Shown here: in pieces, positions 49,196 to 57,767 of the stretch
How positions within the stretch are numbered: position 1 is the stretch's first letter
Layout: each line of letters begins with the position of its first letter
NCBI GenBank assembly: GCA_910587305.1
Contig: CAJUKV010000003.1
Coordinates: 1-64,000, forward strand
Direction: 5' to 3'
Origin: an uncultured Lachnospiraceae bacterium
GTDB lineage: Bacteria > Bacillota > Clostridia > Lachnospirales > Lachnospiraceae
DNA length: 64,000 bases
Position numbers and translations under genes: made by a program
The notes under the pieces: model-generated
What the model was told of the DNA's origin: nothing
The model's input: the letters and a program-made list of their open reading frames with translations, nothing else
The model's database searches: none

Positions 49196-50176
49196 TTAAA
49201 TATTCGTGAGAAACTCTATGGAAAATCTGGTATAAATCCCATATTCGCTCTCCACTCTTATTTCATGCTCCAGCTTTTGCGCAATCTTTGATACCATATA
49301 GAGCCCCATCCCCGTCGACTTATATTTACCATTATGGTGATTATCTCCCGTAAATCCTTTCTCGAAAATTCTTTTTATATCGCTGTCCCTGATGCCTTCC
49401 CCGTTGTCCTCCACAAAGAGCACGGCTTTCGCTCCCTGTCTTTCGGACCAAATGTGGAGTTTTGGTTCCCGGCCGGAATATTTGAGGGCATTATTTATCA
49501 GCTGGTCCAAAATATAAACAAGCCATGCCGGATCCGTATAGACAAATAAATCCTCCACCAGCACATCCAATGCAAATTTTTTCCGAATCAGAAAAAACTG
49601 ATTATTTCTGACAGAAGTTTTCACACATTCCTGTAAAGAGGTTTTCTTTACCTGCAAGTCGAACAGAGGGCTCTGCAGCCTGCATCCCAGCATCATAGTG
49701 TTAATCTGCCGATTCATTCTCTCCAGAGGCTCCCTCAAATCCCTTTTAACCTTCCCGTCCTCAATCTTTTCATCTATCAAAAGGCAGGTGGACAGCGGAA
49801 TCTTGAACTCGTGGCACCACTTTGCCACATAATCCTGCAATTCGCAGCTTTCCTGAAACTGCTCCTGTATTTTCGCTTTTAAAATCCTGATATCATGCTC
49901 CGCAATCTCCCTGTTTTCAAAGTGTTCAGGGGAAGGAATCATATCGCAAATCACATCCTCCTGCCGCAGAAGTTTTTCCTTCCTAAGCCTTTTCTTCCTG
50001 TAGCTGAAAAAATCGCTTCCCGCAAAAATCAGAAAGGCAATCCCCAAAAGAATATCAAAATACGTCAAGTACTCTATCCGCCTGTCCCGCAGCAGAAAAA
50101 GAAAATATAGATTGGCAAATAAAAATACGGCCAGACAAAAGAGATAATATTTAAAACATCTTCTCAGATAATTCAT
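49196..50176 (-). CDS. BceS-type intramembrane-sensing histidine kinase
   Basis: A 326-residue kinase with two N-terminal membrane helices (YYLFCLAVFLFANLYFLFLL and ILLGIAFLIFAG) and almost no extracytoplasmic loop, typical for BceS. It has a phosphoacceptor His122 in WCHEFKIPLS and the ATPase boxes NNALKYSG, VEDNGEGI and GMGLYMVSKI. It senses through the BceAB transporter. Its ATG overlaps the response-regulator stop by four bases (ATGA). Confidence 0.93.
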   Translation of the reverse strand: MNYLRRCFKYYLFCLAVFLFANLYFLFLLRDRRIEYLTYFDILLGIAFLIFAGSDFFSYRKKRLRKEKLLRQEDVICDMIPSPEHFENREIAEHDIRILKAKIQEQFQESCELQDYVAKWCHEFKIPLSTCLLIDEKIEDGKVKRDLREPLERMNRQINTMMLGCRLQSPLFDLQVKKTSLQECVKTSVRNNQFFLIRKKFALDVLVEDLFVYTDPAWLVYILDQLINNALKYSGREPKLHIWSERQGAKAVLFVEDNGEGIRDSDIKRIFEKGFTGDNHHNGKYKSTGMGLYMVSKIAQKLEHEIRVESEYGIYTRFSIEFLTNI

Positions 50177-50841
50177 ACTATAAAATATCCCTGCCCCTTC
50201 TTCGTCCCTATCATTTCTTCCCCGCAGACCGCTTTCACCTTTCCCCGCAGCCTGCTAACCATCGTTGTGAGGGCCTGATCCGACACATACTCGTCCGTGT
50301 CCCAGAGAGCCATCATCAAATCTTCTCTGGATACCACCAAGGGCCTGGCCTCCATCAGCCTGGCCAAAATCTTTCTCTCCGACCTGGTCATTTCCACTTC
50401 TTTCCCTTCATAAAACAGGATTTGGGAAACCGCATCGAAGCAAAGCCCCGGTTTTAAAAAGAGTTGTTCCTTTACCTTGTATTCATAGGTTCTCCTTAAA
50501 ATCGCCTCTATCTTCGCCCGCAGCAAATCAAGGCGGAAGGGCTTTTCCACATAGTCATCCCCGCCCTGGGCAATGGCCATAATTTTGTCCCTGTCATCGC
50601 CGCGGCTGCTGATATAGATAACCGGTACGGCGGAAACCCGCCTGATTTGGGCGCACCAGTAAAAGCCGTCATACAGGGGCAGACTAATATCCATCAGCAC
50701 CAAATGCGGTTTCCATTCCATAAATTCCTTAAGGATTTCATCATATTTTCCTGCAATTTCCGTATCATAGCCCCACTTTGTCAAAAAAGAGCTGATCTCC
50801 CCTGCCAGTGCCTCATCGTCCTCTACAAGCATGATTTTCAT
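50173..50841 (-). CDS. BceR-type response regulator
   Basis: A 222-residue OmpR/PhoB-family regulator. The receiver domain has VEDDEALAGE and the phosphoacceptor Asp51 in LVLMDISLP; the C-terminal winged helix runs from about residue 130, with SDQALTTMVSRLRGKV. The start at 50841 follows AAGGTGTAAAA; in-frame codons further up have no site. It should activate the ABC transporter genes. Confidence 0.94.
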   Translation of the reverse strand: MKIMLVEDDEALAGEISSFLTKWGYDTEIAGKYDEILKEFMEWKPHLVLMDISLPLYDGFYWCAQIRRVSAVPVIYISSRGDDRDKIMAIAQGGDDYVEKPFRLDLLRAKIEAILRRTYEYKVKEQLFLKPGLCFDAVSQILFYEGKEVEMTRSERKILARLMEARPLVVSREDLMMALWDTDEYVSDQALTTMVSRLRGKVKAVCGEEMIGTKKGQGYFIV

Positions 50842-50946
50842 TTTTACACCTTCCCACACTTTTCCAACCCCTTGTCTTTTTATGTACAACAAGACCGGCA
50901 GAATGAAACTTCTGTCGGTCTTATGGCTTAAACTGTATCTGTTTTC

Positions 50947-53358
50947 TTAGTCCACCTTAAGAATCAATTCCAAAATCCGTTTCCCACAGATTTCCATTTC
51001 CTCTCTGGAAAGTACGCCCTTTTCCTTCGCTTCAAGCAGTTTCTCCGGATATCCGCAGGCCATCTTCACGTCGTTGCCGGCCTTCACTTCCTTGTAATGC
51101 TCTCCATAGGTCCACCAGTCCGTGGTGACCATACCCTGAAAACCCCATTCGTCCCGAAGGATTCCGGTAAGGAGGTCTTTGTTTTCACTTGCCCGGTGCC
51201 CGTTAATAATATTGTAAGAGGACATGATGGTCCATGGCTGGGCCTCCTTTACCACCATTTCAAAAGCCTTAATATAAATTTCACGGATTGCGCGCTCGGA
51301 AGCCCTTGAATCGGAATCCTTGCGGTTGGTCTCCTTATTGTTCAGCGCAAAATGCTTTACGCTGGTGCCAATCCTGTTGGACTGAACCCCTTTCACCAGG
51401 GCCGAGGCCTGTTTTGCCGTGAGAAGCGGGTCTTCCGAATAATACTCAAAATTCCGGCCGCATAGAGGGCTTCTGTGGATATTGATGGCAGGCGCAAGCC
51501 ATACGGCTATGTTGTTTTCCTTCACTTCTTTTCCGGCCGCAACACCGATTTTCTCCGTCACTTCGCTGTCCCATGTGCAGGCAAGTAAGGTGGCGCAGGG
51601 CCATGCGGTTGTGCAGACGCCGCATTCCGGAAGGATACGCAGTCCCGCAGGGCCGTCCGCGGTCATAATATTGGGCACGCCGTACTCGCCCAGATTGCCA
51701 AAGCCAAAGGTATTGGCCACGCCCAGGTTTGGCTGTCCGCCCAAAAGTTCCGCCAGTTCTTTATCGGGAAGGGCGGACACGAAGGCGTCCATTGTCATTT
51801 TTCCTTCGCACACATCCAAAAGCTGCGGCTTTTGATCTTCTTCTCTCCTGAAATAAGCCTCTCTTGCCTTTTCAGCGGGCATGATATAGGTAGCGGAGCC
51901 TTCCTTATGCTTTTCAAAGATAGTCTCGTCCGGGTCGTTGGGGGTGGTAAGGGGAAGTTCTTCAAAGCTGCCGTCCGCCAGCATACGCTTCTTTAAAGAG
52001 CTGGGCGCTATCTTTGCTGAAAGCTGTTCCACCACCGTGTCCGCCTCCAGACAATAGACATAATCCGCCGTAGCGGTATCCCTCACAGATGTGCCTACAT
52101 GGAAGCGATACTCGCCTTTTTCCAATACCCATGCCGATTTCGCCACCTTTCCAAGGTCGTCGTAGCTGGCCATGTCATTTACTTTAAAGGAAATAAAAAC
52201 GCTCTGGCTCTCGCCGGGCTTTAGCAGTCTTGTCTTTTGGAAGCCTGCCAGAACCCTGGCCGGTTTGCCAAGTCTTCCCTGAGGCGCGCTATAGTAAACC
52301 TGCACCACTTCCCTGCCTTCTCTTGCCCCTGTATTGCAGACCGTGGTACATGCCGTAACGCATCCGTTCTCCATGGTCACCGCCGGCTTTGAAAGTGCAA
52401 AGCTTGTATAAGATAAGCCAAAGCCAAAAGGATAATTCACCCTTTCCTTCTTCCCCGGTATCGTCTCAAAATAGCGGTATCCCACATAAATATCTTCGAT
52501 ATAGTCTACATAGTCCTGAGACTCATGGAAGGTTTCCGTTGAAGGGTAGTCCGAAAGCTCTTTGGCAAAGGTATCCGAAAGCTTACCCGAAGGATTTCTC
52601 TTCCCCACAATAAGCTCCGCCGCCGCAAGGCCGCCTTCGATTCCGCCCTGCCATGCCATCAATACGGACTGAATCCGCTCGTCCGAATGGAACCATTCCG
52701 TATCCACCATGCCTCCTACGTTCATGACAACAACTATCTTGGAGAACGCACCCTTTACCTTCTCCACCATGGCCTTTTCAGCCGCAGTCAGATAAAAGTC
52801 CCCGTCTTCAAAAACCTTTTCGGATTTTTGGACCATGTCCTCGCCTTCGCCTTTTATGTCAATATGCTGGCCCTTATATGCCTTGCGGTCCCAGCTCTCT
52901 CCGGAAAAGCGGCTGATGGAAATAATGGCGGTGTCCGTAAAGCGGGCCGCCTGCGCCACAAGTTCGTCGCTAAGCTCCGGCTCCACCGTAAGGCCGGGCT
53001 CCATCCCTTCCGCGTACTGTCTTTCCACTTCTTTTTTATAAAAATCCGCTGTCTTGTCAAAAATTTCCACGCAGTCTTTCTGCAGGGAAAGGCCCTCATA
53101 AAAATTCCTTACATAAGAAACGGTTACATCCCCGCTGCCTCCGCCGCCTTTCACATAGTCAAAAGTTCCTTTGCCGAAAAGCGCTACTTTGGCGCCCCTT
53201 TCCAAAGGCAGAACCCCCTGTTCGTTCTTTAAAAGAACCATGCCTTCCTTGGCCGCTTCCTTTGACAGCTCTATGTGCTCTTTTGACGCCGTAACCCTTG
53301 TCCCGTTTTCACCTAAGCCAACCCCGGGCTGAAAACGGCTCCTGACCCATTTTCCCAT
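50947..53358 (-). CDS. GH3 beta-glucosidase with permuted domain order
   Basis: An 803-residue glycoside hydrolase family 3 enzyme. The order is reversed from the common one: the GH3 C-terminal-type domain comes first (VALFGKGTFDYVKGGGGSGD, then VMNVGGMVD), a fibronectin III-like part follows (LSYTSFALS to VQVYYSAPQG), and the TIM-barrel domain is last, with the nucleophile Asp in GMVTTDWW and SVKHFALNN. Ruminococcus and Butyrivibrio glucosidases show the same arrangement. No signal peptide, so intracellular. The start at 53358 follows GGGAG. Confidence 0.92.
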   Translation of the reverse strand: MGKWVRSRFQPGVGLGENGTRVTASKEHIELSKEAAKEGMVLLKNEQGVLPLERGAKVALFGKGTFDYVKGGGGSGDVTVSYVRNFYEGLSLQKDCVEIFDKTADFYKKEVERQYAEGMEPGLTVEPELSDELVAQAARFTDTAIISISRFSGESWDRKAYKGQHIDIKGEGEDMVQKSEKVFEDGDFYLTAAEKAMVEKVKGAFSKIVVVMNVGGMVDTEWFHSDERIQSVLMAWQGGIEGGLAAAELIVGKRNPSGKLSDTFAKELSDYPSTETFHESQDYVDYIEDIYVGYRYFETIPGKKERVNYPFGFGLSYTSFALSKPAVTMENGCVTACTTVCNTGAREGREVVQVYYSAPQGRLGKPARVLAGFQKTRLLKPGESQSVFISFKVNDMASYDDLGKVAKSAWVLEKGEYRFHVGTSVRDTATADYVYCLEADTVVEQLSAKIAPSSLKKRMLADGSFEELPLTTPNDPDETIFEKHKEGSATYIMPAEKAREAYFRREEDQKPQLLDVCEGKMTMDAFVSALPDKELAELLGGQPNLGVANTFGFGNLGEYGVPNIMTADGPAGLRILPECGVCTTAWPCATLLACTWDSEVTEKIGVAAGKEVKENNIAVWLAPAINIHRSPLCGRNFEYYSEDPLLTAKQASALVKGVQSNRIGTSVKHFALNNKETNRKDSDSRASERAIREIYIKAFEMVVKEAQPWTIMSSYNIINGHRASENKDLLTGILRDEWGFQGMVTTDWWTYGEHYKEVKAGNDVKMACGYPEKLLEAKEKGVLSREEMEICGKRILELILKVD

Positions 53359-53545
53359 TTGAAATCTCCCTTCTTCTTTGTAATATCCTCTTCTAGCGGC
53401 CGCCTGTGAACGTTTCTTGTTTTCCTTAAAAACCACGCCCCACGATAACCGTTAAATATTTAATCCGGCTCATGGTTTCCCTTATGCATGTTCGCCCGGC
53501 CCGCTGCTCACATGAATTTATATGTACAAATTGGTTTACCCTTTC

Positions 53546-54577
53546 TTACGGATGAACTACCACCTTAATGGACTCGCTGCTCATCTGCATTTTAATGCCT
53601 TCCTCCAAATGCTCCAGATCGTAGCTGTGGGTAATCAGTTTCTTGATTTCCAGCCTTCCGGCATTGATCAAATTCACCGCTCTTTGATGGGTATCCGGAT
53701 TGATGATGGAACCCACGATTTTCAGCTCCTTTTTGAACACGTCAAATAAGGGCAGCTGTACGGTTGAGCCTACGCCCGGCACGCTGAAAAACAGGATGGT
53801 AGCCCCTAATCCCGCCACCTCAAGGGCCTGCTTAGCCGTAATGGGATTGCCTGCACATTCGATTACAATGTCCACAATACCTTCCCCAAGGATTTCCCTG
53901 ATTCTTCCCTGCAAATCCTCATGAATAGGATCAATCGCCGCGTCGGCTCCCACTTCAAGTCCAATCTGACGCCGTATCTCCACAGGCTCGCTTAAAATAA
54001 CGCACCCTGCGCCGCAAAGCCTTGCCATCTGAACCATCAAAAGGCCAATGGTGCCTCCGCCGATCACGCATACGTTCTGCCCCGGCTTAATCCCCGCCAA
54101 ATCTATCCCGTGAATCACACAGGCCAGCGGCTCCGCCATTGCCGCCACATCAAAATCAACGTCCTCATTGACCTTAAAACACTGTGACTGGGGACACACC
54201 GCATACTCCGCAAAACCTCCGTTGGTGTTAACCCCCAGGGCGAAAAGATGCTCGCAGTTCTGCTTATGTCCCATGCGGCAGGGCATACACGTTCCGCAAT
54301 AAATATTGGGGTCTAAGGTCACATGGTCGCCCACTTTCACCTTTGTTACATTCGCGCCAACCTTCTCCACAATACCCGCAAACTCATGGCCTAACACCAC
54401 AGGCGGCACCGCGTCCGCAGAACCCGGCTCTCCCCGGTAAATATGTACGTCCGTTCCGCAAATACCGCAGGTTTTGCTGCGCACCAATACTTCTTCCTCC
54501 CCCAGCTCGCCAATCTGCATTTCGCGAACCTCAAATTTCGGACTTGCATCCGCCCCTAAAAAAAATGAACCCTTCAT
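53546..54577 (-). CDS. Zinc-dependent sugar-alcohol/threonine dehydrogenase-like MDR
   Basis: A 343-residue zinc MDR enzyme with the catalytic site TCGICGTDVHIY and GHEFAG, the structural zinc lobe CGTCMPCRMGHKQNC and the NAD loop VIGGGTIGLLMV. It resembles sorbitol and L-threonine dehydrogenases; substrate not predictable. Different from the polyol dehydrogenase at 18.4 kb. The start at 54577 follows AAGGAGACGGC. Confidence 0.87.
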   Translation of the reverse strand: MKGSFFLGADASPKFEVREMQIGELGEEEVLVRSKTCGICGTDVHIYRGEPGSADAVPPVVLGHEFAGIVEKVGANVTKVKVGDHVTLDPNIYCGTCMPCRMGHKQNCEHLFALGVNTNGGFAEYAVCPQSQCFKVNEDVDFDVAAMAEPLACVIHGIDLAGIKPGQNVCVIGGGTIGLLMVQMARLCGAGCVILSEPVEIRRQIGLEVGADAAIDPIHEDLQGRIREILGEGIVDIVIECAGNPITAKQALEVAGLGATILFFSVPGVGSTVQLPLFDVFKKELKIVGSIINPDTHQRAVNLINAGRLEIKKLITHSYDLEHLEEGIKMQMSSESIKVVVHP

Positions 54578-54727
54578 GCCGTCTCCTTTCAGACTTTCGT
54601 ATGTTATCAATAATACCTGTCAAAATCATACCATACCAAAGCCCCGTCTTCAAGCGACATAAGGGTTCTTTCAAATCTATTTTATATCATATTCATTCCG
54701 GTCATTGTTCTGTCGCCGCCGCGGCCG

Positions 54728-55276
54728 TCACTTCATCATCTCCAACACCATCTGCGCCGTTTCCACCATATTCGTGCCGCTGTCCATGCTGCATTTTTGT
54801 ATGTATCTGTGGGCTTCCTCCTCCGTCATGTGGTTGCGCCTCATCAATACCGCCTTGGCGTCCCTGATAAGCTCCGCGTCCTTTTCGCTCCGCTCTTTGG
54901 GCTTTGCCCTTCGTTTTCTTTTCCTTAGCTCCATGGCCTGAATCATCATATTGATGGTGCCAATCAGGTCGTGTATTTTTATCGGCATGGTCAGGCACAC
55001 AACGCCGCTTCGCGTCATGCTCTCGCTTATTACCTGACTGGAAGCCATCAACAATATTTCAAAGCCGGCGGGAAGATATTCTTGCAGCTGAGAATACATC
55101 ATATCTGCCATTTTGTACCCGCAGATAACGATCCCATCGTTTAAGTTATCTGCAAGCGCAAGTACCTGTGCACCTGTTATGCAGGCTCCGGCCACCGAAA
55201 CACCGTTTCTGACCAGAACATTTTTCATATTTTTCGCGTCCTCTATTTTAGGGAGGGCAACAATCACACTGGTCAT
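54728..55276 (-). CDS. ANTAR-domain antitermination regulator
   Basis: A 182-residue regulator. The N-terminal part is a receiver-like domain (VIVALPKIEDAKNMKNVL) without a clear phosphoacceptor; the C-terminal ANTAR domain (AKAVLMRRNHMTEEEAHRYIQKCSMDSG) binds paired hairpins with six-base loops in nascent RNA. It is directly downstream of glnA on the same strand, where such regulators control ammonium and glutamine metabolism genes. The start at 55276 follows AAGGAGG; GTG 55282 lies too near that site. Confidence 0.88.
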   Translation of the reverse strand: MTSVIVALPKIEDAKNMKNVLVRNGVSVAGACITGAQVLALADNLNDGIVICGYKMADMMYSQLQEYLPAGFEILLMASSQVISESMTRSGVVCLTMPIKIHDLIGTINMMIQAMELRKRKRRAKPKERSEKDAELIRDAKAVLMRRNHMTEEEAHRYIQKCSMDSGTNMVETAQMVLEMMK

Positions 55277-55394
55277 GTGCACACCTCCTTGCCTTATGCA
55301 TTTTTACATTACAGTCAATAATATGAATCAACCCCACATATTACTGCCGTTTTAAAACAATACAAATTCATAAAAAAGTATTCTTCCCGGCAGA

Positions 55395-56729
55395 TTAAAA
55401 TTGATTCAAATACTGATTAATCTCCCAATCCGTAACCTGGGAACGGTAATCCGCCCATTCCGCCTTTTTTGCCTCGATATATTTTTGCGATACATGCCTG
55501 CCTAAAGCCTCCTGGATAAATTCGTCCTCCTCAAGGGCATAAACAGCCTCTATCAGCGTACCCGGTATGGCCTCAATGCCAAGCTCTTTCTTTTCTTCCT
55601 TAGACATTGCAAAGATGTTGCGGTCAACGCTTGCCGGCGGATTAATCCGCCCCGCAATGCCGTCCAATCCTGCCCTTAAGCACACTGCCAGCGCCAGATA
55701 AGGGTTGGCCGAAGGATCAGGGCACCGCAGTTCAATCCTTGTACCTTCCCCCCTTATGGCCGGAATGCGGATTAAGGGGCTTCTGTTGGTAGCGCTCCAT
55801 GCAATGTAAACCGGCGCTTCATAACCGGGAACCAGCCTTTTGTAAGAATTTACCAGAGGGTTTGTAATCGCCGTCATTCCCTTCATGTGTTTCATAATGC
55901 CGCCGATGAAATAGTATGCTTCCTTACTTAAGCCAAGCGCATCCGACGGATCGTCAAAAATATTCTTTCCGTCCTTTGACAAAGACATATTGATATGCAT
56001 TCCGGAGCCGTTCACGCCATATTTAGGCTTAGGCATAAAGGTTGCGTGCAGTCCGTGCCGCTTGGCAATCGTCTTGACCGCCAGCTTAAAGGTCATAATG
56101 TTATCGGCTGTGGCCAAAGCCTCATCATATTTAAAATCAATCTCATGCTGGGCGGGGGCCACCTCATGGTGGGAAGCCTCCACCACAAATCCCATATCCT
56201 CCAGGGTCAGCACCATATCCCGTCTTGCGTTCTCTCCCAAATCCAAAGGCCCTAAGTCAAAGTATCCGGCCTTCTCATGGGTGAGGGTGGTAGGCATGCC
56301 GTTTTCATCTGTGTGGAACAAGAAAAATTCACATTCCGGCCCCACCTCAAATTTGTATCCCATGCTCTTTGCCTCGTTTACGGCGCACTTTAAAATATAT
56401 CTTGGGTCTCCCTCAAAAGGCTCCCCGTTCGGGCGGTATACATCGCAAATCAGCCTGGCCACCTTGCCCTGCTGGGGTCTCCATGGGAAAATTTCCAGAG
56501 TGCTTAAATCCGGATATAAATACATATCCGACTCCTCAATCCGTGCAAAGCCCTCAATGGAAGAACCGTCGAACATGCACTGGTTATCCAGCGCCTTTTC
56601 CAGCTGGCTGGCCGTAATCGCCACATTTTTCAGACATCCAAATATATCCGTAAACTGCAGCCTGATAAACTCCACATCCTCATCGCTTACCAGTGCCATA
56701 ATATCTTCTTTTGAAAAATTTTTTCTCAT
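55395..56729 (-). CDS. glnA: Glutamine synthetase, type I-alpha
   Basis: ATP-dependent synthesis of glutamine from glutamate and ammonia. The 444-residue protein has the metal and substrate sites GPECEFFLF, ASHHEVAPAQHEIDF, VNGSGMHINMSL and NRSPLIRIP. The adenylylation tyrosine of the beta type is absent (NIFAMSKEE at that position), so the enzyme is regulated by feedback, not by adenylylation. The start at 56729 follows AAAGGAATGG. A structured leader precedes it. Confidence 0.95.
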   Translation of the reverse strand: MRKNFSKEDIMALVSDEDVEFIRLQFTDIFGCLKNVAITASQLEKALDNQCMFDGSSIEGFARIEESDMYLYPDLSTLEIFPWRPQQGKVARLICDVYRPNGEPFEGDPRYILKCAVNEAKSMGYKFEVGPECEFFLFHTDENGMPTTLTHEKAGYFDLGPLDLGENARRDMVLTLEDMGFVVEASHHEVAPAQHEIDFKYDEALATADNIMTFKLAVKTIAKRHGLHATFMPKPKYGVNGSGMHINMSLSKDGKNIFDDPSDALGLSKEAYYFIGGIMKHMKGMTAITNPLVNSYKRLVPGYEAPVYIAWSATNRSPLIRIPAIRGEGTRIELRCPDPSANPYLALAVCLRAGLDGIAGRINPPASVDRNIFAMSKEEKKELGIEAIPGTLIEAVYALEEDEFIQEALGRHVSQKYIEAKKAEWADYRSQVTDWEINQYLNQF

Positions 56730-56860
56730 AACTTTTCCATTCCTTTCTCCGGTTTTTAATCTCTTCATTCCCTTTCTATTTTAGTTTACTAAAGCATGCC
56801 CGAAAAATACCTCCTTCCGCCCACACGACATGATGGGCAAAAGACTTTTTCATATAGGTA

Positions 56861-56914
56861 AAAGGCGCCCCTATACCAGCGGTTCACTCCACTGCTATAA
56901 GAACGCCTTCGTTC
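56861..56914 (-). promoter_or_regulatory. Probable ANTAR-controlled antiterminator/terminator in the glnA leader
   Basis: Minus-strand RNA: hairpin GAACG/CGTTC (56914-56901); hairpin CAGTGG/CCGCTG with the six-base loop AGTGAA (56894-56877), that is A at loop position 1 and G at position 4 as ANTAR proteins require; and an outer terminator pairing AAGGCG (56909-56904) with CGCCTT (56867-56862), then TTTT. The first hairpin uses the same bases as the terminator stem, so the two exclude each other. A promoter with TTGACA at 56950-56945 lies upstream. Confidence 0.55.
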
Positions 56915-57034
56915 CGTATAATGATAACAGGCTCCCTGCCCCTTTGTCAATACCCATAAAGTTTCTAACGCAACATGGCATAAATCCCTGCCATAAATAA
57001 TAATATGATAAAAAGAACGTAATGGGGATAGCCT

Positions 57035-57517
57035 ATGAGCTCCAAAACCAAAATTGTTGTACTTCATCTGAAAGAATTAATATATACCGGCCTGTTTGCA
57101 CTGCTGGGAATATTATTTATCATTCTCCTTATCATTATGTTTGTACCAAAGGATAAAAAGCAGGAGCCTACTGTGGAAGCGCCCTCCGCCGTCTATGTAC
57201 CGGGTATCTATACCACATCCCTGGTTTTAAACGACAATACGGTGGACGTGGAGGTTACCGTGGACGAAGCCAACATCAACGATATCCGTATCGTAAATCT
57301 GGACGAAGCCGTGGCAACCATGTTTCCGCTGTTAGAGCCTTCCTTTGACGAGCTGGCAAATCAAATTTTAAAGAACCAGTCATTGGATAACATTACCTAT
57401 GCGGACGACAACAAATATACCTCCATGGTTTTATTAAACGCCATTAAGTCCTCACTTGGCAAGGCGGCAGCTCCTTCACCCTCCACAGGCCCCTCCGCTT
57501 CGCCTTCCCCTACATAA
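57035..57517 (+). CDS. Membrane-anchored FMN-binding-like domain protein
   Basis: A 160-residue protein with one N-terminal membrane segment (LIYTGLFALLGILFIILLII), an exported domain and a Ser/Pro-rich tail. The exported part follows the FMN-binding (NqrC/RnfG) fold pattern: GIYTTSLVLNDNTVDVEVTVDEANI and ILKNQSLDNITYADDNKYTSMVLLNAI. The flavin-attachment motif SGATYTS is replaced by DDNKYTS, so covalent FMN binding is unlikely. Divergent from glnA. GGGGATAG lies before ATG. Confidence 0.6.
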   Translation: MSSKTKIVVLHLKELIYTGLFALLGILFIILLIIMFVPKDKKQEPTVEAPSAVYVPGIYTTSLVLNDNTVDVEVTVDEANINDIRIVNLDEAVATMFPLLEPSFDELANQILKNQSLDNITYADDNKYTSMVLLNAIKSSLGKAAAPSPSTGPSASPSPT

Positions 57518-57767
57518 GACCCTGCCAATCCGGCCGCCATCCACAACAAATTCCAAAGGCGCAGAACGCTGCTTTCTTATGAGCCTTCCGGGAAATGCAA
57601 AGTCCTGGGCCAATAATTACCGAATACCTACGGTTCACCGGATTGCAGGATATAAAACCTCAAGCTGACAAGACGGTGAACTGCAGGGTATTTTTGCCGG
57701 CTATAAACGCCCGTCAAAAACCCGTGCAGGCGCATCTGCCCGGCTTATTGCCGGCAGGAATAAATCT

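Noticed and set aside
52687..53232. 181-codon plus-strand frame in the GH3 gene
   Set aside because: Antisense shadow; no start site and no homology-like features.
55990..56784. 264-codon plus-strand frame over glnA
   Set aside because: Shadow of glutamine synthetase; serine-rich composition typical of an antisense frame.
57518..57767. Terminator after nadE
   Set aside because: A stem (CTGC-CGGC/GCCGGCAG) exists at 57736-57757, but no T-run follows at the right distance.
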